From contig NC_081807.1 in NCBI RefSeq assembly GCF_030704535.1, forward strand, positions 3,637,001 to 3,701,000: a stretch of DNA of 64,000 nucleotides. The letters are read 5' to 3'. Below are positions 22,362-34,757 of the stretch, one piece after another. The notes under the pieces are model-generated. The model was given only the letters and a program-made list of their open reading frames with translations, did no database searches and was not told the origin of the DNA. Made by a program: the position numbers and the translations under genes. Source of the DNA: Vitis vinifera. Taxonomy: Eukaryota > Streptophyta > Magnoliopsida > Vitales > Vitaceae. The number at the start of each line of letters is the position of its first letter. Within the stretch, counting starts at the first letter, position 1.

Positions 22362-25300
22362 TTATGGGATGATATTCTCGAATCAGATTAGACGTGTTTG
22401 GATAACGAGAAAGTGCAGATTTGCAGAACTTTGGTGCTTGTTCGTAACATTTGAACACTCGAGAAGTTACAACAGATTCTCAGATGTACACGTGTACGGA
22501 AGATATAGCGAATACGTCATTGTTCTGGCTTTCTCCAGTTATTCTAGGTGGGCCCTCCATTGCCATTTGATGTGTAATAAACTTGCGATCTTTTCTCATC
22601 CATTAGAACAGAATTGTGCGCTAATGGTCATAGAAGATGAGGATATCCACTTTAAAATCATTATTTTATTTTAGACGATAAGGTCTATACCTTGGACTTC
22701 ATCCCAATATAAAATTCTGAAAACAGGTGTTACATGATTACATCACATCCTTAATGGGCCAGTATTCAGTGTTCATAATTTTTTAGAAATGGCTGACAGC
22801 AATTGGGCTGGCAGCACATCAATGCGGATTCAAGACTTTATGGGCCTTCAACCCAAATTCACTTGATTGGGCTTGGGCCAAACTTTTAAATAAAAAGTGT
22901 TGGGCTAACAAACTAACTCACGACATTGATTTTTAAAGACATGGCATTTCTAATGGGCCCGTCAAGAAAATTTCACTCAAAAAGAAAAAAAAAAAAAAAA
23001 GCTTGACATTTTAGAATATTTCACGTGAATATCAAACCCAATATAAAGTTATTTACTAATAAAAAACAATTCTTAAACTATTCAAAAGTTCTTGATGAAA
23101 TTTTCACTTAGGCAATGCTTAATTGTTAGAAAATTGAGGGAAAAAAATAATAAAATTAAAATTTAAACTTAAGCCCCGTTGGTCCTGTTTTCTAAAATTA
23201 ATTTTTAAAAATTAATTTTTTTTTCTTTAACATAAAAATAGTTTTTAAAAACAAGATTAAGAAAACATGGTCAAGCGAACCCATATTTTCCTTTTATTTT
23301 TAAAAACTCATAAAAACAACTCTTATTTTTAAAAAATTGTTATTTATTTCACTTTGTTTTAAAAATTATTTTTAGATAATAATACCAAATAATATTTTAA
23401 AAAAATATTTTTAAATCACGTATCCAAAGATGCAATTTTATTTTTTTATTTTTAAATAAAATTAATAATATTTTTTATATAAAATACAAGAATTTTAGGA
23501 CGACTACAATAAAAACTCTTTTTTTTTTTAAAATGTGCCAAAAAAAATTTCCTAGTTTAAATTCAAAAAAATTTAAAAGTAACTTTTAAAATTATAAGAA
23601 TTTTTTTTCTTTTCGACAAAAGATTCTATTTTTATATCAAATTAGTTATTATTTTATGATTTTAAACAAGTAAAATAATAAATGTATCTAAATAGACACT
23701 TAATAAATTATTTTTGCATTTATTTTTATATTATTTTTTTATTTATTTGTAAAAAATAAATAATTTAAAAATATATAATTTTAAATTAATTTTTATTCTA
23801 TCAACGTATCATTAGTAGAATTAAAGTTAATTTTAAATAATTATATTGTCGAAAAGAAAAACTAATATTATTGAGAAGGCAATAGTAAAGCCAATGGGCC
23901 AAGTTCCAAAAGAAAAACTCTCAAGTAAAGTTAAATTTGGATCCTCATTGGAAGAGGTAAACGTACGGAATATTTCTTTGGATGGTGGAGACTGGAGAGG
24001 ATGGCAACCATGATATAAAGCGGCAGGGGCTTCTTTTTTTTTGCCTTCCTTTGAGACAATAAAAATGAAAAGAAGGGAAAATCTGTCCTTTTGAATGGAG
24101 TGGAACACCCGTGATTATGTGAGGAACCAAAAACAGTGGCATGATTCGAGGATGAAATCTTGGAGGCCCTTACAGTTGGCATGGAGTCTTCGAGAAGCTT
24201 CTGTACTAAACTCACATCTTTTTAGGGTTAATTTTATTGAACATTCAATTCTCGGGTTTGCCTAAAACCAATTTAATAACTTAAAGTAATTTAATAACTT
24301 AATTTAAGTTATTAAAAAAATTATGTATAATTGGTAAAACAACTTAATAACAGACTTAAATTAAAAAACAACTTTAAATAATAAATAAAAATAATCAAGT
24401 TATCAGGTTCATATTTTTATTTTACCATTTTATCCTCATTTACATTTATTATATTTACAATTTCTTTTGCTACTTCACGATTTGTATTGTTACTCGACTT
24501 TTTTTACTTCGATTATAATTTATGAATATAAATATATCAATTTAATGATTTGTAATAAAATTTAAGTTAATTTTTCAAACAACCTTTAAGAATTAAGTAA
24601 TAAGTTTTAAATTTAAAATCATTTTATCTCTTACCCTTCTCATTTGATATTTTTCATTCGTCTCCCCTCTAATTCAAAATAAGGGGAATATTTGATGAAT
24701 TTTCAAATCAACTATACTAGTTGTATTTAGTTAAAACCTCAAGGGAAATGAGTGAAATTATCTTTTGTAATTAAATATAAATAACATTCTAATTCGATTA
24801 AAACATTAGATGGACAATCCTAAAACAAAATTTGATTTTAATCAAAAAAAAATTTAAAAATATTTTTTATAAAAATATTTTAAATTTATAAAGTGAAAAT
24901 TGACATTTGTACTTTATTTCTTTTACATTTGAAAAATAGAAATCAAGAGCTGCCCCAACAAATGGACCCAATACTTTGATGGATGAAGCAGAATCATTGG
25001 ATGATGCTAATTATCTCTAAATAGCTAAAATGTAAATTTTACAACTATTAAGATATGGTATCTGAAAATGAGTGTCATTTCCATAATTAGGGTTTTAAGT
25101 ATTGCAAATTTTGAGTCAAACCAAATGAAAATCAAGCCAAATGGGCTGAGTCAACCTTCTTATCATACAGCTAGCTCAATCATTTTATGTTTTTAAAGAT
25201 TATTGATTGAGAATTTGAAAGAAAACGAAGAGGCAAAATATAAGGGGAAAAATGACATCAAATTAGTATTTTCTCAAATTTTTTTTTAAGGAAAATGGAA

Positions 25301-25999
25301 AAGAATTTTTTTTATATACAAAAAAAGGGTGATAAAATATGAGTACTTATATCTTTTCTCAGAATTGAGAAATTCTATTAATTGAATCTTTAATACTCTC
25401 TTATTTATTATAAGGAAAATAATTAATTTAAATTTATTTTTTTATAATATGATTACTTATAATATTTATTATTTCTAGTGATCATTAGATAACAAATTAA
25501 AAGGTCGGACCAACTGAGTTACCCCTCAAGATTTATAGTTTTAGAATACAAAAAAATTATCACTATAAATAAATAAATAAAATATGGACAAGTGTCGAAA
25601 AAAGAATACCTTAAAAAAATATTTTTCTAGTCTCTTTTATTGAAACATGAAACTGTCAAAAAAAATGGATGGAGTGTTAGAAAAATGATATATTTTATGC
25701 TTTGTCTCCGTACAATCCTGAAAAACATTAAAGAATGTTATTTTTAAAAACAAAAGTTATCTCTCGACATTTTTTCTCTTGTTTTCTCATAGAAAACAAG
25801 AGTCGGTAGTTTCATTGACAATTAAAAAATTTATTTGTAAAACAACCAATGAAATTTCTCGAACATTTTAGAAGGTAACCCGAAAACCTTAATTTTTGGT
25901 CAAATTGGTGCATAAAAAAATACATTTCTATATCTACTTTTGTCATCACGTGCCATTTCCTTTTGGACCAAACTCCTCGTTCAATTGGTACTTAAGTCG
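22362..25999. other. BTB promoter region, then AT-rich intergenic DNA
   Basis: The first 300 bases left of the BTB start (minus-strand upstream) probably contain its promoter and 5' leader. From 22980 onward the DNA is extremely AT-rich, with long A and T runs and fold-back stretches typical of decayed MITEs. A less AT-rich island at 23880-24230 has no convincing frame. Confidence 0.4.
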
Positions 26000-26450
26000 C
26001 TTATCTAAAATCAATATATATATTAAGAAATGATAAACAGTATTTCCAGGGACCCATGATTAAGAAAAAGAGTGTCGAGTAGCCTGGATCCTCAAGGCAG
26101 TGGGTGGGATGACAATGCTGGACAGAGAGGAGCAGTGGAGAAAAGCAAAGAGCAGAAGCAATGGAGTAGGGTGTGGTCCCATTGGGATCATCTTGGGTCC
26201 CCATTTCCAAATAGTACTACTAGTCATACTCAAGAAAACTTAAAAACCCTATCAATGTCTCGATAATTTCCAGGAAGCCCACCAGAGAGTGACATTTCAA
26301 ACATGAATTTGGTTTTGGGCGTTCTTTCCATGCCTCAAGCTTGTCTCTGCACCCTTCCAAGTCGTGCACTGGTGAGGCATGAATTAAATAAGACGCTAGC
26401 ATTTGTCCAAAGGAGCACGGAAGAAAATGAAAGCGCGTTTGGGAGTGTTT
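26000..26450. other. GC-richer island of unknown nature
   Basis: About 400 bp stand out from the flanking AT-rich DNA. Short open frames exist on both strands (for example minus 26001-26210), but none resembles a protein I know, and no splice pattern links them. It could be a transcribed non-coding segment or an old gene fragment. Confidence 0.3.
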
Positions 26451-27949
26451 TTATGTAAAATATTTTCCTTATAATCATTTTTTGAAAAAATATATTTATC
26501 TAATATTTTTCAATTAGTAAAAGATGATATTTATTTTTTTAATTAAATGTAAATATAAATGAATTCAACTTAATTTTAAATATAACTTAATAATAATAAG
26601 TATTAATTTATTTATTTTTATTATTATTTTATTTTTTTAATTATTAAGTATTAATAAAGTGAGGATCATATTGAGATTGTATTTTAATTATTTCAAAAAG
26701 TTATTTTTAACATTTAAAAAAGAAGTTATATTTTTAGTTTTTTTTATTTAACCGACAAAATTTAAAAATAAATAAAAAAATTAAAAACAAATCATCTTAA
26801 ATTAAAAAAAAAAAACTCCTAACTTAAAAAAAAAATTATTTATTTTTTTGTCTCAAACATTTTTATGCAAAGAAGTGGTAAAAGAATTGTCCAACCGGAG
26901 GGAAATAGATTTGACTTTTATATTATTGAATTTTTAAATTTTATATACTCTAAAAAACAATCCAAGAAAAGTATTTTTATTCTTTATTTTAATATTTGTA
27001 TTTTAAAATAATTTTTATCATAATTTTCATCATAAAGTTAAATAAGATATTTTGAATTCTATTATTTTTTTTTCCTTTATTCCAAAAAGAATTAAAAATA
27101 ATAATAATTATGTATTAATTTTATTTTATTAATCACATAGTTGTTTATTTTGACATTTAGCGTGATTTCTAATTATCTCATGACTTGAAATAATTTAAAT
27201 TCATATAAAAATTGATACCTATATTTTATCTAACGTGTGATATTTTCTCAAAACTATTTTTTAAGCTCAAAACACTTTGTAAAAATTAAAATCAAGTTGT
27301 CAAAGTTTTTTAAAAATTAAAAATAAAATTAAGTATAAAAGTTTTTAAAAATTTAGACCATCAATAAAGTGTTTCCTAGAGAATTATTTGATGTGTGGTT
27401 AATTTAAAATTAATTTTTTTATTATATAATATTATTTTCTAAAATTATCATGAAAGTAATTATTTAATTTATATTAGTATATATATATTAAGTATACTTT
27501 ATTTTTGCCATTTATGAAAAAAAAAGTCTTTTAACTTTCTTTAGGTATTTTTTTTAGATAAAAAAAAAATCTGGAATTTAGTTGTCAATGGACTACCACA
27601 CATAATAATTGAAAGCAACATTTTAGAGAATAATTAGATGACTCATTAAAATATATTTTTTAAATTATTTTTTGAGTTTTTTTTATATCTTAAATTTTTA
27701 AAAATTATTTAAAAAAAAATTCTAAATGACACCTTAATATTGTCTTTAAAAACATTTATAAGAAAATTACTATTGAAAAAAAATATCACAAGTAAAAATT
27801 ATTTAATTAGAATTATTCCGATGTAATTTATTATTTAATTTTTTAAAAATATTTAGTCACCGAAATCCATTAAAATTAGCCAAAATGACTTTCAAACAGA
27901 AACATATTTTTTAAAATTTTTAAATAAAATATTACAGTAAATTAAGAGG
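26451..27949. other. AT-rich intergenic DNA
   Basis: Nothing supportable seen beyond homopolymer and fold-back tracts. Confidence 0.4.
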
Positions 27950-28380
27950 AGCCATTACACGTGGACATAACAAAAAGTCATGCCTTGGAAACACAAAAAT
28001 TCGGGGCAACGGGTGAGACTAAAGACTCATAACAGACCGCCGAAGATATTGCTTCATGCGTGACGCTCCTTCTATAAATATAAAACTATATTTAATGAGT
28101 TTTTAATACTTTCAGCAACACAAACTCAAACTCACGTAAATTTTAAATCTGTCGTTAATGTCTCCAAGGGCCCAGGCAGTGGCCGTTGGTCACTGATCAC
28201 TGGTCATGGCATCTTCTGAATAGAGTATATAAAAATGGCCTCATTTTTGCGCTTAATTTACAAAAAGCCCTCGCAACCAACCCCTCACCAACTTGCTGTT
28301 CCAAGGTGACCAATTTGACCTACTGCCCTTCAATGGAGGTCCACCCCGGTTTTTTTTTTTTTTTTTTTTTCCTTTTACCA
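27950..28380 (+). promoter_or_regulatory. Promoter-like segment without an obvious gene
   Basis: Two good TATA boxes on the plus strand, TATAAATA at 28073-28080 and TATATAAAAA at 28226-28235, lie in a GC-richer patch that also has a CACGTG-like ACACGTGG near 27958. A short open frame (28186-28392) runs into a poly(T) tract and is not convincing. It may be an orphan promoter or a fragment duplicated from a gene. Confidence 0.3.
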
Positions 28381-29080
28381 ACTTCTCTTTAATTCTTTAC
28401 CCACTTCCATCAGTAATAATTGGCAGTTGAAATGATATTTTTTTTTAAAAAAAAAAAAAATCCCAAATTTATAAATCTAACTATTATCGTGTTTTTACTT
28501 TAAAAATAATAATTTTTGACAAATACCCTTTACCATTTCAAAATTAAATAAAATATGTTTTAATATATCCATTTACTAAAATTGTTGAATTACTGAATAG
28601 CAATAGGAACTAAAATTTAAAACCCGTTATTGATTAGCTCTCATTTGAAATTATTGAAAGCATTGTCAAATTTAGACATCTTGCATTTTTTTGTTGAACC
28701 CTCGATGATCTTAATTAAATAAACTTAAAATTAAAGTACTTTTACAAGACTCGATTTGGAGAACAGGGATTAAAATGGAAAAAAATATTGTCATTATTAT
28801 TGAACAAAAAATTTAAGATTGTATGCAATAATATTTTTTCAAAGCAATTATAAAAAAAATGGTTTTCAAAAATAGCTTTGAATTGCTTTTGAAAACAAAA
28901 TTTTATTAGATGACTCAAAGGTAAAAAACAATTTTATTGACTTATTATTTATAAAGGTATTAAATATTTATATATTATATAAATTATTTGAATGTACTTT
29001 CTATATTTTCAATTAATATTCAAAATATTTTTTTAAAATAACAAAAAAAAATGTAAATTTATTCTAAAAACACTTCAAAT
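28381..29080. other. AT-rich intergenic DNA
   Basis: A poly(T) run at about 28351-28372, and fold-back AT-rich sequence near 28840-29070 that resembles a decayed MITE. No genes. Confidence 0.35.
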
Positions 29081-29295
29081 TGATGAAGTGTGGTTTTTCA
29101 TTCATACTTTCATTCGTTTACGTACAGAGTATATATAGATGGTATACATGATTCAATATCCTATATAGTTATACAATCATATCTGTTAATTATGTTGACC
29201 ACCTATAATCAAGCACTATAATCAAGCGTAATCACCTAAGAATGGGAAAGACTGATTACAAAGATTTGTACAACTAATATCCTAATATCTCAACA
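29081..29295 (-). repeat. 3' LTR of the Copia element
   Basis: Minus-strand start TGTTGAGATATTAGGATATT, end CTTCATCA. It is preceded by the purine tract CTTGAGGGGAAG (29307-29296), which primes plus-strand synthesis in this family. No 5' LTR is found in the window. Confidence 0.75.
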
Positions 29296-29302
29296 CTTCC
29301 CC

Positions 29303-31380
29303 TCAAGTTGGTGCATAGATGTCACACATGCGCAAATTGTCTAAAATTTTTGAGAACACTCTACTTGAGACTACAACTTTGGTGAGGATTTCGGTTAATT
29401 GATCTTCTAATCGAATCTTAGGCAATTCCACAATCTTATCATCCAACTTCTTTTTAATGAAGAATATGTCCACATCGACATGCTTTGTACGATCATGTTG
29501 TATTGGATTATGAGCAATGTCACATGCGGCTTTATTGTCACAAAACAATCGGGTTGGTTACATAGATAGGTAACTTAGATCCTGTAAGAGGAGTCTTAGC
29601 CATAATGCCTCACAAAGTCCTAGAGTCATACCCCTAAATTCCGCTTCTGCACTTGAACGAGCGACGACATTCTGCTTCTTACTTTTCCATGTCACAAGAT
29701 TACCACCTACAAAGGTAAAGTAACCAGATGTAGATCGCCTATCATCCACTACACTGGTCTAATTAGCTTCAGTATATACTTCTATACTTTGATGATCAAC
29801 ATTTTTAACAAAAAAAATTCCCTTCCCAGAGCATTCTTCAAATACCTCAAAATGCGCATGATTGCATTCATATGTTGCTCTCCGGGATTATGCATGTATT
29901 GACTCACTACACTAAATGTATAAGCAAGATCTGGTCTTGTATGAGCTAAGTACATTAATCTCCCCACAAGTCTCTAGTATCTTCCCTTATCGATTGATAC
30001 TTGATTAGGCTCAATGCACAATTTCATACCTTCTTCTATTGGTGTATCAACAAGTTGACATCCCTACATTCCAGTCTCTTGTAAAATATCTAAGGCATAC
30101 TTTATTTGAGATAGAAAAATTCCTTCACTTGATCGAGAAACTTCAATCCCAAAAAAGTATTTCAAATGACCTAAATCTTTTATTTCGAATCCTCTATACA
30201 GATAATTGTACAGAGCTTTTCTTTTTTCGGGATCATTTCTTGTAATTACCATGTCGTCCACACATACGATGAGTGTCGTAATTTTACCATGTTGTTTTTT
30301 TAGGAACAAAGTGTGATCTGAATTACTTTGATGATAGCCAAAAACTCTCATTGACTTTCTGAACCTTTCAAACCGCATCTCGGGGATTACTTCAACCCAT
30401 ACAATGACTTCTTCAATTTGCACACCTTCTAACATTGCTTTTCTGACACCATGTATCCTAGTGGAAGATCCATATATACTTCTTCTTATAACTTGCCATG
30501 GAGAAAGAATTTTTCACATCAAATTGTTGTAATAGCCAATCCAGGTTTGCATCTAAAGACAATAATACTCAAACTGTGTTGATCTTAGCTACAGGTGCAA
30601 ATGTCTTTGTGTAGTCAATTCCACAAGTTTGAGTGTATCATTTTGCTACCAGTCTTGCTTTAAATCTTTCAATACTATTATTTACCTTGTACTTCATAGT
30701 ATAGATCCAACGACACCCAACTGGCTTCTTTCCTAGTGGACATTCTACGAGTTCCCATGTTTCATTATTCTACAATGATTTCATCTCTTCATTCATGACT
30801 GTTTTCCATCTTGGATCAGTTAAGGCTTCCTGCACACTATTAGGAATAATTAAAGTAGATAATTAATTTACAAATAACTTATTTGATTCAGATAAACGAT
30901 GGTTAGACACATAGTTGCTCATGGGATATTTGACTTTGGTAGACAATTTAGGTTCATATGTGGGTTTAGGAATACCTCTATTATGACAGTGTGGTAACCG
31001 TTTCACGAATGGATCAGGTTCCAAATTAAGCACACCCTCAATAGACGGCGATTGGTTTGGTATTCAATGAAGGCATCTTCGGACCCAAATTGTTCAGATG
31101 GTGGTGATGGTTCAATTGTATTGTCTCTTCCTTTTTCTATCACTTCTTTAGCTTCTGGGTGGTCATTACTACTTGGTTCCAAAGTTGTACCACTCATATC
31201 TAATTCACCCACTTCTTGGTTCACTAATTCAGATTATCCAGATTCATCATCCTTAGAGATATGATAATCATAATCAAGAGTCTGAATTTCCTTATGATAC
31301 TCCCCCTAAAGTTCAGAATCAAATGAAAAATACATCGAATCTTCATAAAACACCACATCCATTGCAATAAACATTTGTCG
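29303..31380 (-). pseudogene. Copia pol remnant: reverse transcriptase and RNase H
   Basis: Minus-strand pieces in order are: RT N-terminus (30960-30440, with KPVGCRWIYTMKYK and RFKARLVAK); RT core 30435-30064 with IVCVDDMVIT, where the usual YVDD is CVDD, and DLGHLKYFFGIEV; MGRLMYLAHTRPDLAY at 29967; the RNase H stretch DDRRSTSGYFTFVGGNLVTW; RSSAEAEFRG; and the end CDNKAACDIAHNP. Stops and frame changes separate them. The upstream part (31380-31003) reads as the acidic linker between integrase and RT. Confidence 0.8.
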
Positions 31381-31400
31381 AGTTGGAGGATGGTAACATC

Positions 31401-32604
31401 TGAGAAAACAAAGGCTATGCTTAATTAAGAAAAACACCCAAATGGGAGGGGGGAGGGGTGAATTGGGTTTTAAAAATCTTTTCAATCACAACAAATTCAA
31501 ATACAATATAAACAAAATAAAGAGATAGAGTTAGAAAACTCAAACTCGGGTTTTATAGTGGTTTGACACTTCCTTGCCTACGTCCACTCTCTTCAATCTC
31601 CTAACCGAGTGAGGGTTCCACTAACTTGAAACTTCAACCAAGCTTCCAATCTTCTTACACTTGGATTCCGGCTCCAATGGGTTCTTACACAATCTCTTCA
31701 AGATTCGAACATCTTGAAGGCTTTAACACTCAAATTTTTACAAGAAAGAATCCTTCAACCTAGCTTAAGGATAGCTCAAATACAAGACAAAGTTAGGATG
31801 ACACACAAGAGTGCACTAAAGGATATGCAAGTGATGTTTAATGCACTATGAAAGAAATGAGAGCTTTTTGATCAAGAACAGGTAGGTAGACTATTGAATG
31901 CAAGTGTTCTATTTTTAATAAATGAAGTGGAGCTCTCAATTTATAGGTTTCTAAGCTCGGGAGTCAAAAATAGTAAAAGGTAACCTCGTTCGATCGAGTT
32001 AGGGATCAACCGGTTCACTAGCCATTAAAGCATTTAATGTTTGACAGGTTACCCTTGCCTCGACCGGGAAGAGAATCACCTCAACCGGGAAGAGAATCAC
32101 CTCAACCAGGAAGAGAAGGCCACTAGGAAAGAGAGAAAGTTTTTGTCATCTCTCGACCGGTTGACCGGTTCCTCAACCAGTTGAGCCAGTTGGCCATAAC
32201 CTCGACCAGTTGAGTCTTTTTGGCCATGAAAACCTATTTTTTTAATTCATTTATTTTCTAACACTTAGGCAAGGTCTTTAGGTGAATTATTAATCCAATT
32301 ATAAAACATTTTGCCTAAGGTACAATAGTTAAAAACTCAAGTTTTAATGAAATCGAAATTTTAAAGAATAAACCGAGTTTTCTAAGTTGCATGAAACGTG
32401 TGAAAATCCTAAGTGCACTCATGCATTTTTCTTACATTAGTTTCCTATTATCACAAGTCTTCCAAGCGTCTCGATCTTGTATCCATTTGGTCTTTTAATG
32501 AATTTTCGAGTTTATGTCTGAGATTCTTAATCATTAAACCAATTAGTCACTTAACCATAGTTTGTTATCATCAAAACCCGATTAGGAGAACCCTTAGGCT
32601 AACA
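31401..32604. mobile_element. Solo LTR, 1204 bp, nested in the Copia element
   Basis: It begins TGAGAAAACAAAGG and ends TAGGCTAACA (TG...CA), with ACATC on both sides (31396-31400 and 32605-32609) as a 5-bp target duplication. Joining the flanks without the insert gives a continuous Copia reading frame through the duplicated site, which confirms the boundaries. Inside are a GGGAGGGGGGAGGGG tract and CGACCGG/CAACCGG repeats. No internal coding region remains, as expected after recombination between two LTRs. The family is not identified. Confidence 0.82.
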
Positions 32605-32609
32605 ACATC

Positions 32610-32790
32610 GATATCCTTTTTGGTGCAATGCATATCCAACAAACACACATTGCAATGCACGGGAAGTTAACTTGGTGCGTTGATGTTTGGGTAGATGCCC
32701 AAATGACATGCAACCAAAAACATGAGGAGGTAGATTTGGGACAGTTGGGGCAACTACGACATTAGTAAGAGCTTGGAGAGGTGTGTGGAA
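32610..32790 (-). pseudogene. Copia integrase C-terminal remnant
   Basis: The minus strand reads PNLPPHVFGCMSFGHLPKHQ and then RALQCVFVGYAMHQKGY, the CVFVGY...QKGYRC block typical of the C-terminal integrase region of Copia elements. It joins the pol remnant on the other side of the solo LTR. Confidence 0.75.
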
Positions 32791-32791
32791 G

Positions 32792-32831
32792 TCAATTCCA
32801 CAATCTTATCATCCAACTTCTCCTTAATGAA
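32792..32831. repeat. Displaced 40-bp copy of the element's own RNase H end
   Basis: TCAATTCCACAATCTTATCA onward matches 29422-29461 in the same orientation, with about four differences in 40 bp. It sits at the upstream edge of the truncated element, where unrelated integrase sequence should continue. Confidence 0.75.
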
Positions 32832-33762
32832 CGTGGCAACATATTTTACAATAAATTCTTAAAAATCTCTCTTTTATCAAAAGTTTTTCATACACATTTT
32901 TAAAATTAAATTTTTAATATGCAAATAGGTCTAAGTTGTATCTTGATTAGTATCATTTCTTAAGAGGGCATGATTGGGTTTTCATTATTTTATTATTGTT
33001 ACCTTTTAGGTGTTTAAATCACTAAAAATCCTCACTTAGGCTTGCCACAAATCAAAATATATCAACTTACCATAGCCACGTGTAAAAATTTTAACTTTTG
33101 GTAGTCTAAACTCAAAATCTTAATACTTGTAACCCTAAAAATGATTGAGAAAAAAAGAAGAAGATTTACTTACTATTTTTTTAAAAAAAAAATATTAAAA
33201 AAGTAACCACTGAATTTGTTGAATTATTTGGGAATTTGAGTCAAAATAACCTCCTTGCAAAACCATTATCATATGTTTTAGATATCATCATAAATTTATA
33301 TTTATAGTAGTCATTTCATTGTCATCTAAGAAACCAAAATTTTAAAATATAATTTTAATACCGTGATATTCCATGTTAGATAGGATAAAAAGTTTATAAC
33401 GTTATATAAGTATAAATTATTCTTAATTTTGTATACACGTTTTAAAATCGTAAGGTTCCTTAGAAGCTAAGGGTATGAGGGTTTCTTTGACACTATATAT
33501 TGCTAACATCAGAAAATGTAATAATCAGGAATTCCAAGTAATTGGCCAAGCTGCCGAAGTAGCTAAAGTAGTAATTAATACTGTCAGTAAAATAGGTTCA
33601 AGAGAGAGTCCATCTATTCCCAATTATAAATTTTATTTGCAAGTAAGTTGTAAATGCTTCTCTAATGAGTAAGAATGAAAAGAACCTAAATTTGAAGTAG
33701 TTATTTCAAGCTAGGGAATGAATGATTTTCTCATAAAAGCTTTTCCACACTCGGTTTCTCCA
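32832..33762. other. Intergenic DNA
   Basis: No gene recognised. A short open frame at 33475-33672 lies in a slightly GC-richer patch and contains [20 protein letters not shown], which I could not assign to a family. Confidence 0.35.
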
Positions 33763-34757
33763 CCTAATAACTAATTACATGAAAATCATGCATTACGGCT
33801 TTAAGGGAGAATTTTTTTTATAGGGGTGTTTGTCGGTTTGACTTGGTAATCTTGTGAAACATAATTGTTGAGACCCCACGTCCCTGGTAATCCACGTAGT
33901 TGCCAAATGGATGGACGCACGATCTCAACCAATAGAGGTTCCTGGTTCAGTTGTTCCTGTAAAAGGCGTTCGGACAGGGTGTCCGGACGCACTCTCCGAT
34001 GGTTTTGTCAACCATGGTCAGAGAGATAAATCAGTTGACATTTTTCTAGATATAGCAAGCTTACCTTCCTCTTTGTGTGAAGGTCCATATATATCGTATC
34101 AGAAACTCTGTCTCCCTCTTTAATGATAGGGAGATATTTTGGCTTGTCATGATGCCTCTAAGTGGTGATAGGGTCATCATCACTCGTAGGGCGGCTGACA
34201 GAGATCGTGGGAGGCGTCGCAGCTATCAGAAATCATAGGAAGTGACTTGCCATCATTCCTGTCCTTTCACTCTGCAGGCGACGAAACGTGGGCCGTGATA
34301 AGCTGTTGGAATGACGTAGTAAGACTTGCTTACTTTAGTCAACGATCCGGACAAACATATCCGGATGGGATATGTCGGTCGTCCGGATGTGACGTTTGCG
34401 AGTGTCGTGTGCCTCTCCCTGAGGAAGTCCGGATAGGAAAAGCGCGCCACGTGTCTCCTTTAGGGGAAATCCGGATGAAGTTAATCCGGATAGAAATGCG
34501 TGTCACGTGTCATCAGGGGGAGAGGTCCCTACAATAATGGATACATTTAAAAAAATATATGATTTAAAAAAAATAAAAAATTTGAAAAAATATCCTATAC
34601 CTAATCACATAAAAACCATGCATTGAGACTTTAAGGGATAATTTTTTTTATATGGGTGTTTATCGGTTTGACTTGGTAATTCTGTGGAACATAATGGATA
34701 CATTTTTTTAAATATAAGATTTAAAAGAATAAAAAAAATTGAAAAAATATCCTATAA
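33763..34757. repeat. Tandem duplication of about 165 bp, first copy split by a solo LTR
   Basis: CATGCATTACGGCTTTAAGG (33788) and CATGCATTGAGACTTTAAGG (34618) start matching units that continue with GGTGTTTGTCGGTTTGACTT (33825) and GGTGTTTATCGGTTTGACTT. The first unit breaks at 33865 and resumes at 34539. The second unit is uninterrupted. Confidence 0.75.
33866..34533. mobile_element. Solo LTR, 668 bp
   Basis: It starts TGTTGAGACCCCACG and ends GAGGTCCCTACA, flanked by ATAAT on both sides (33861-33865 and 34534-34538). The neighbouring duplicate has the empty site ACATAATGGATACA near 34689, with one ATAAT. The LTR is GC-richer than its surroundings, with repeated TCCGGA motifs. No coding region is visible. 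Length and ends fit a plant LTR retrotransposon, with the superfamily unassigned. Confidence 0.85.

Larger units (their letters stand above)
29081..32831 (-). mobile_element. Ty1/Copia retrotransposon, 5'-truncated, minus strand
   Basis: The minus strand carries, in order, an integrase C-terminal piece, the reverse transcriptase, RNase H, a polypurine tract (29307-29296) and one 215-bp LTR (29295-29081, TG...CA). Gag, protease and the first part of integrase are missing. The LTR has a TATA box (TATATATA, about 29130). The pol region has several stops and frameshifts, so the copy is dead. It is interrupted by a solo LTR of another family at 31401-32604. Its upstream edge at 32792-32831 is a displaced copy of its own RNase H end. 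Confidence 0.85.

Noticed and set aside
21187..22674. Several plus-strand open frames opposite the BTB exon
   Set aside because: They are shadows of a GC-rich coding exon on the other strand and have no family features.
23170..23705. Possible MITE starting TTA AGCCCCGTTGGTCCTG
   Set aside because: The only candidate right end (ATGTATCTAAATAGACACT followed by TTA near 23701) does not mirror the left end, so boundaries cannot be supported.
33475..33672. Short frame with [20 protein letters not shown] considered as an Alba-like or organelle-derived fragment
   Set aside because: The resemblance is too weak and the frame too short. I could not match it to a specific family or organelle gene.
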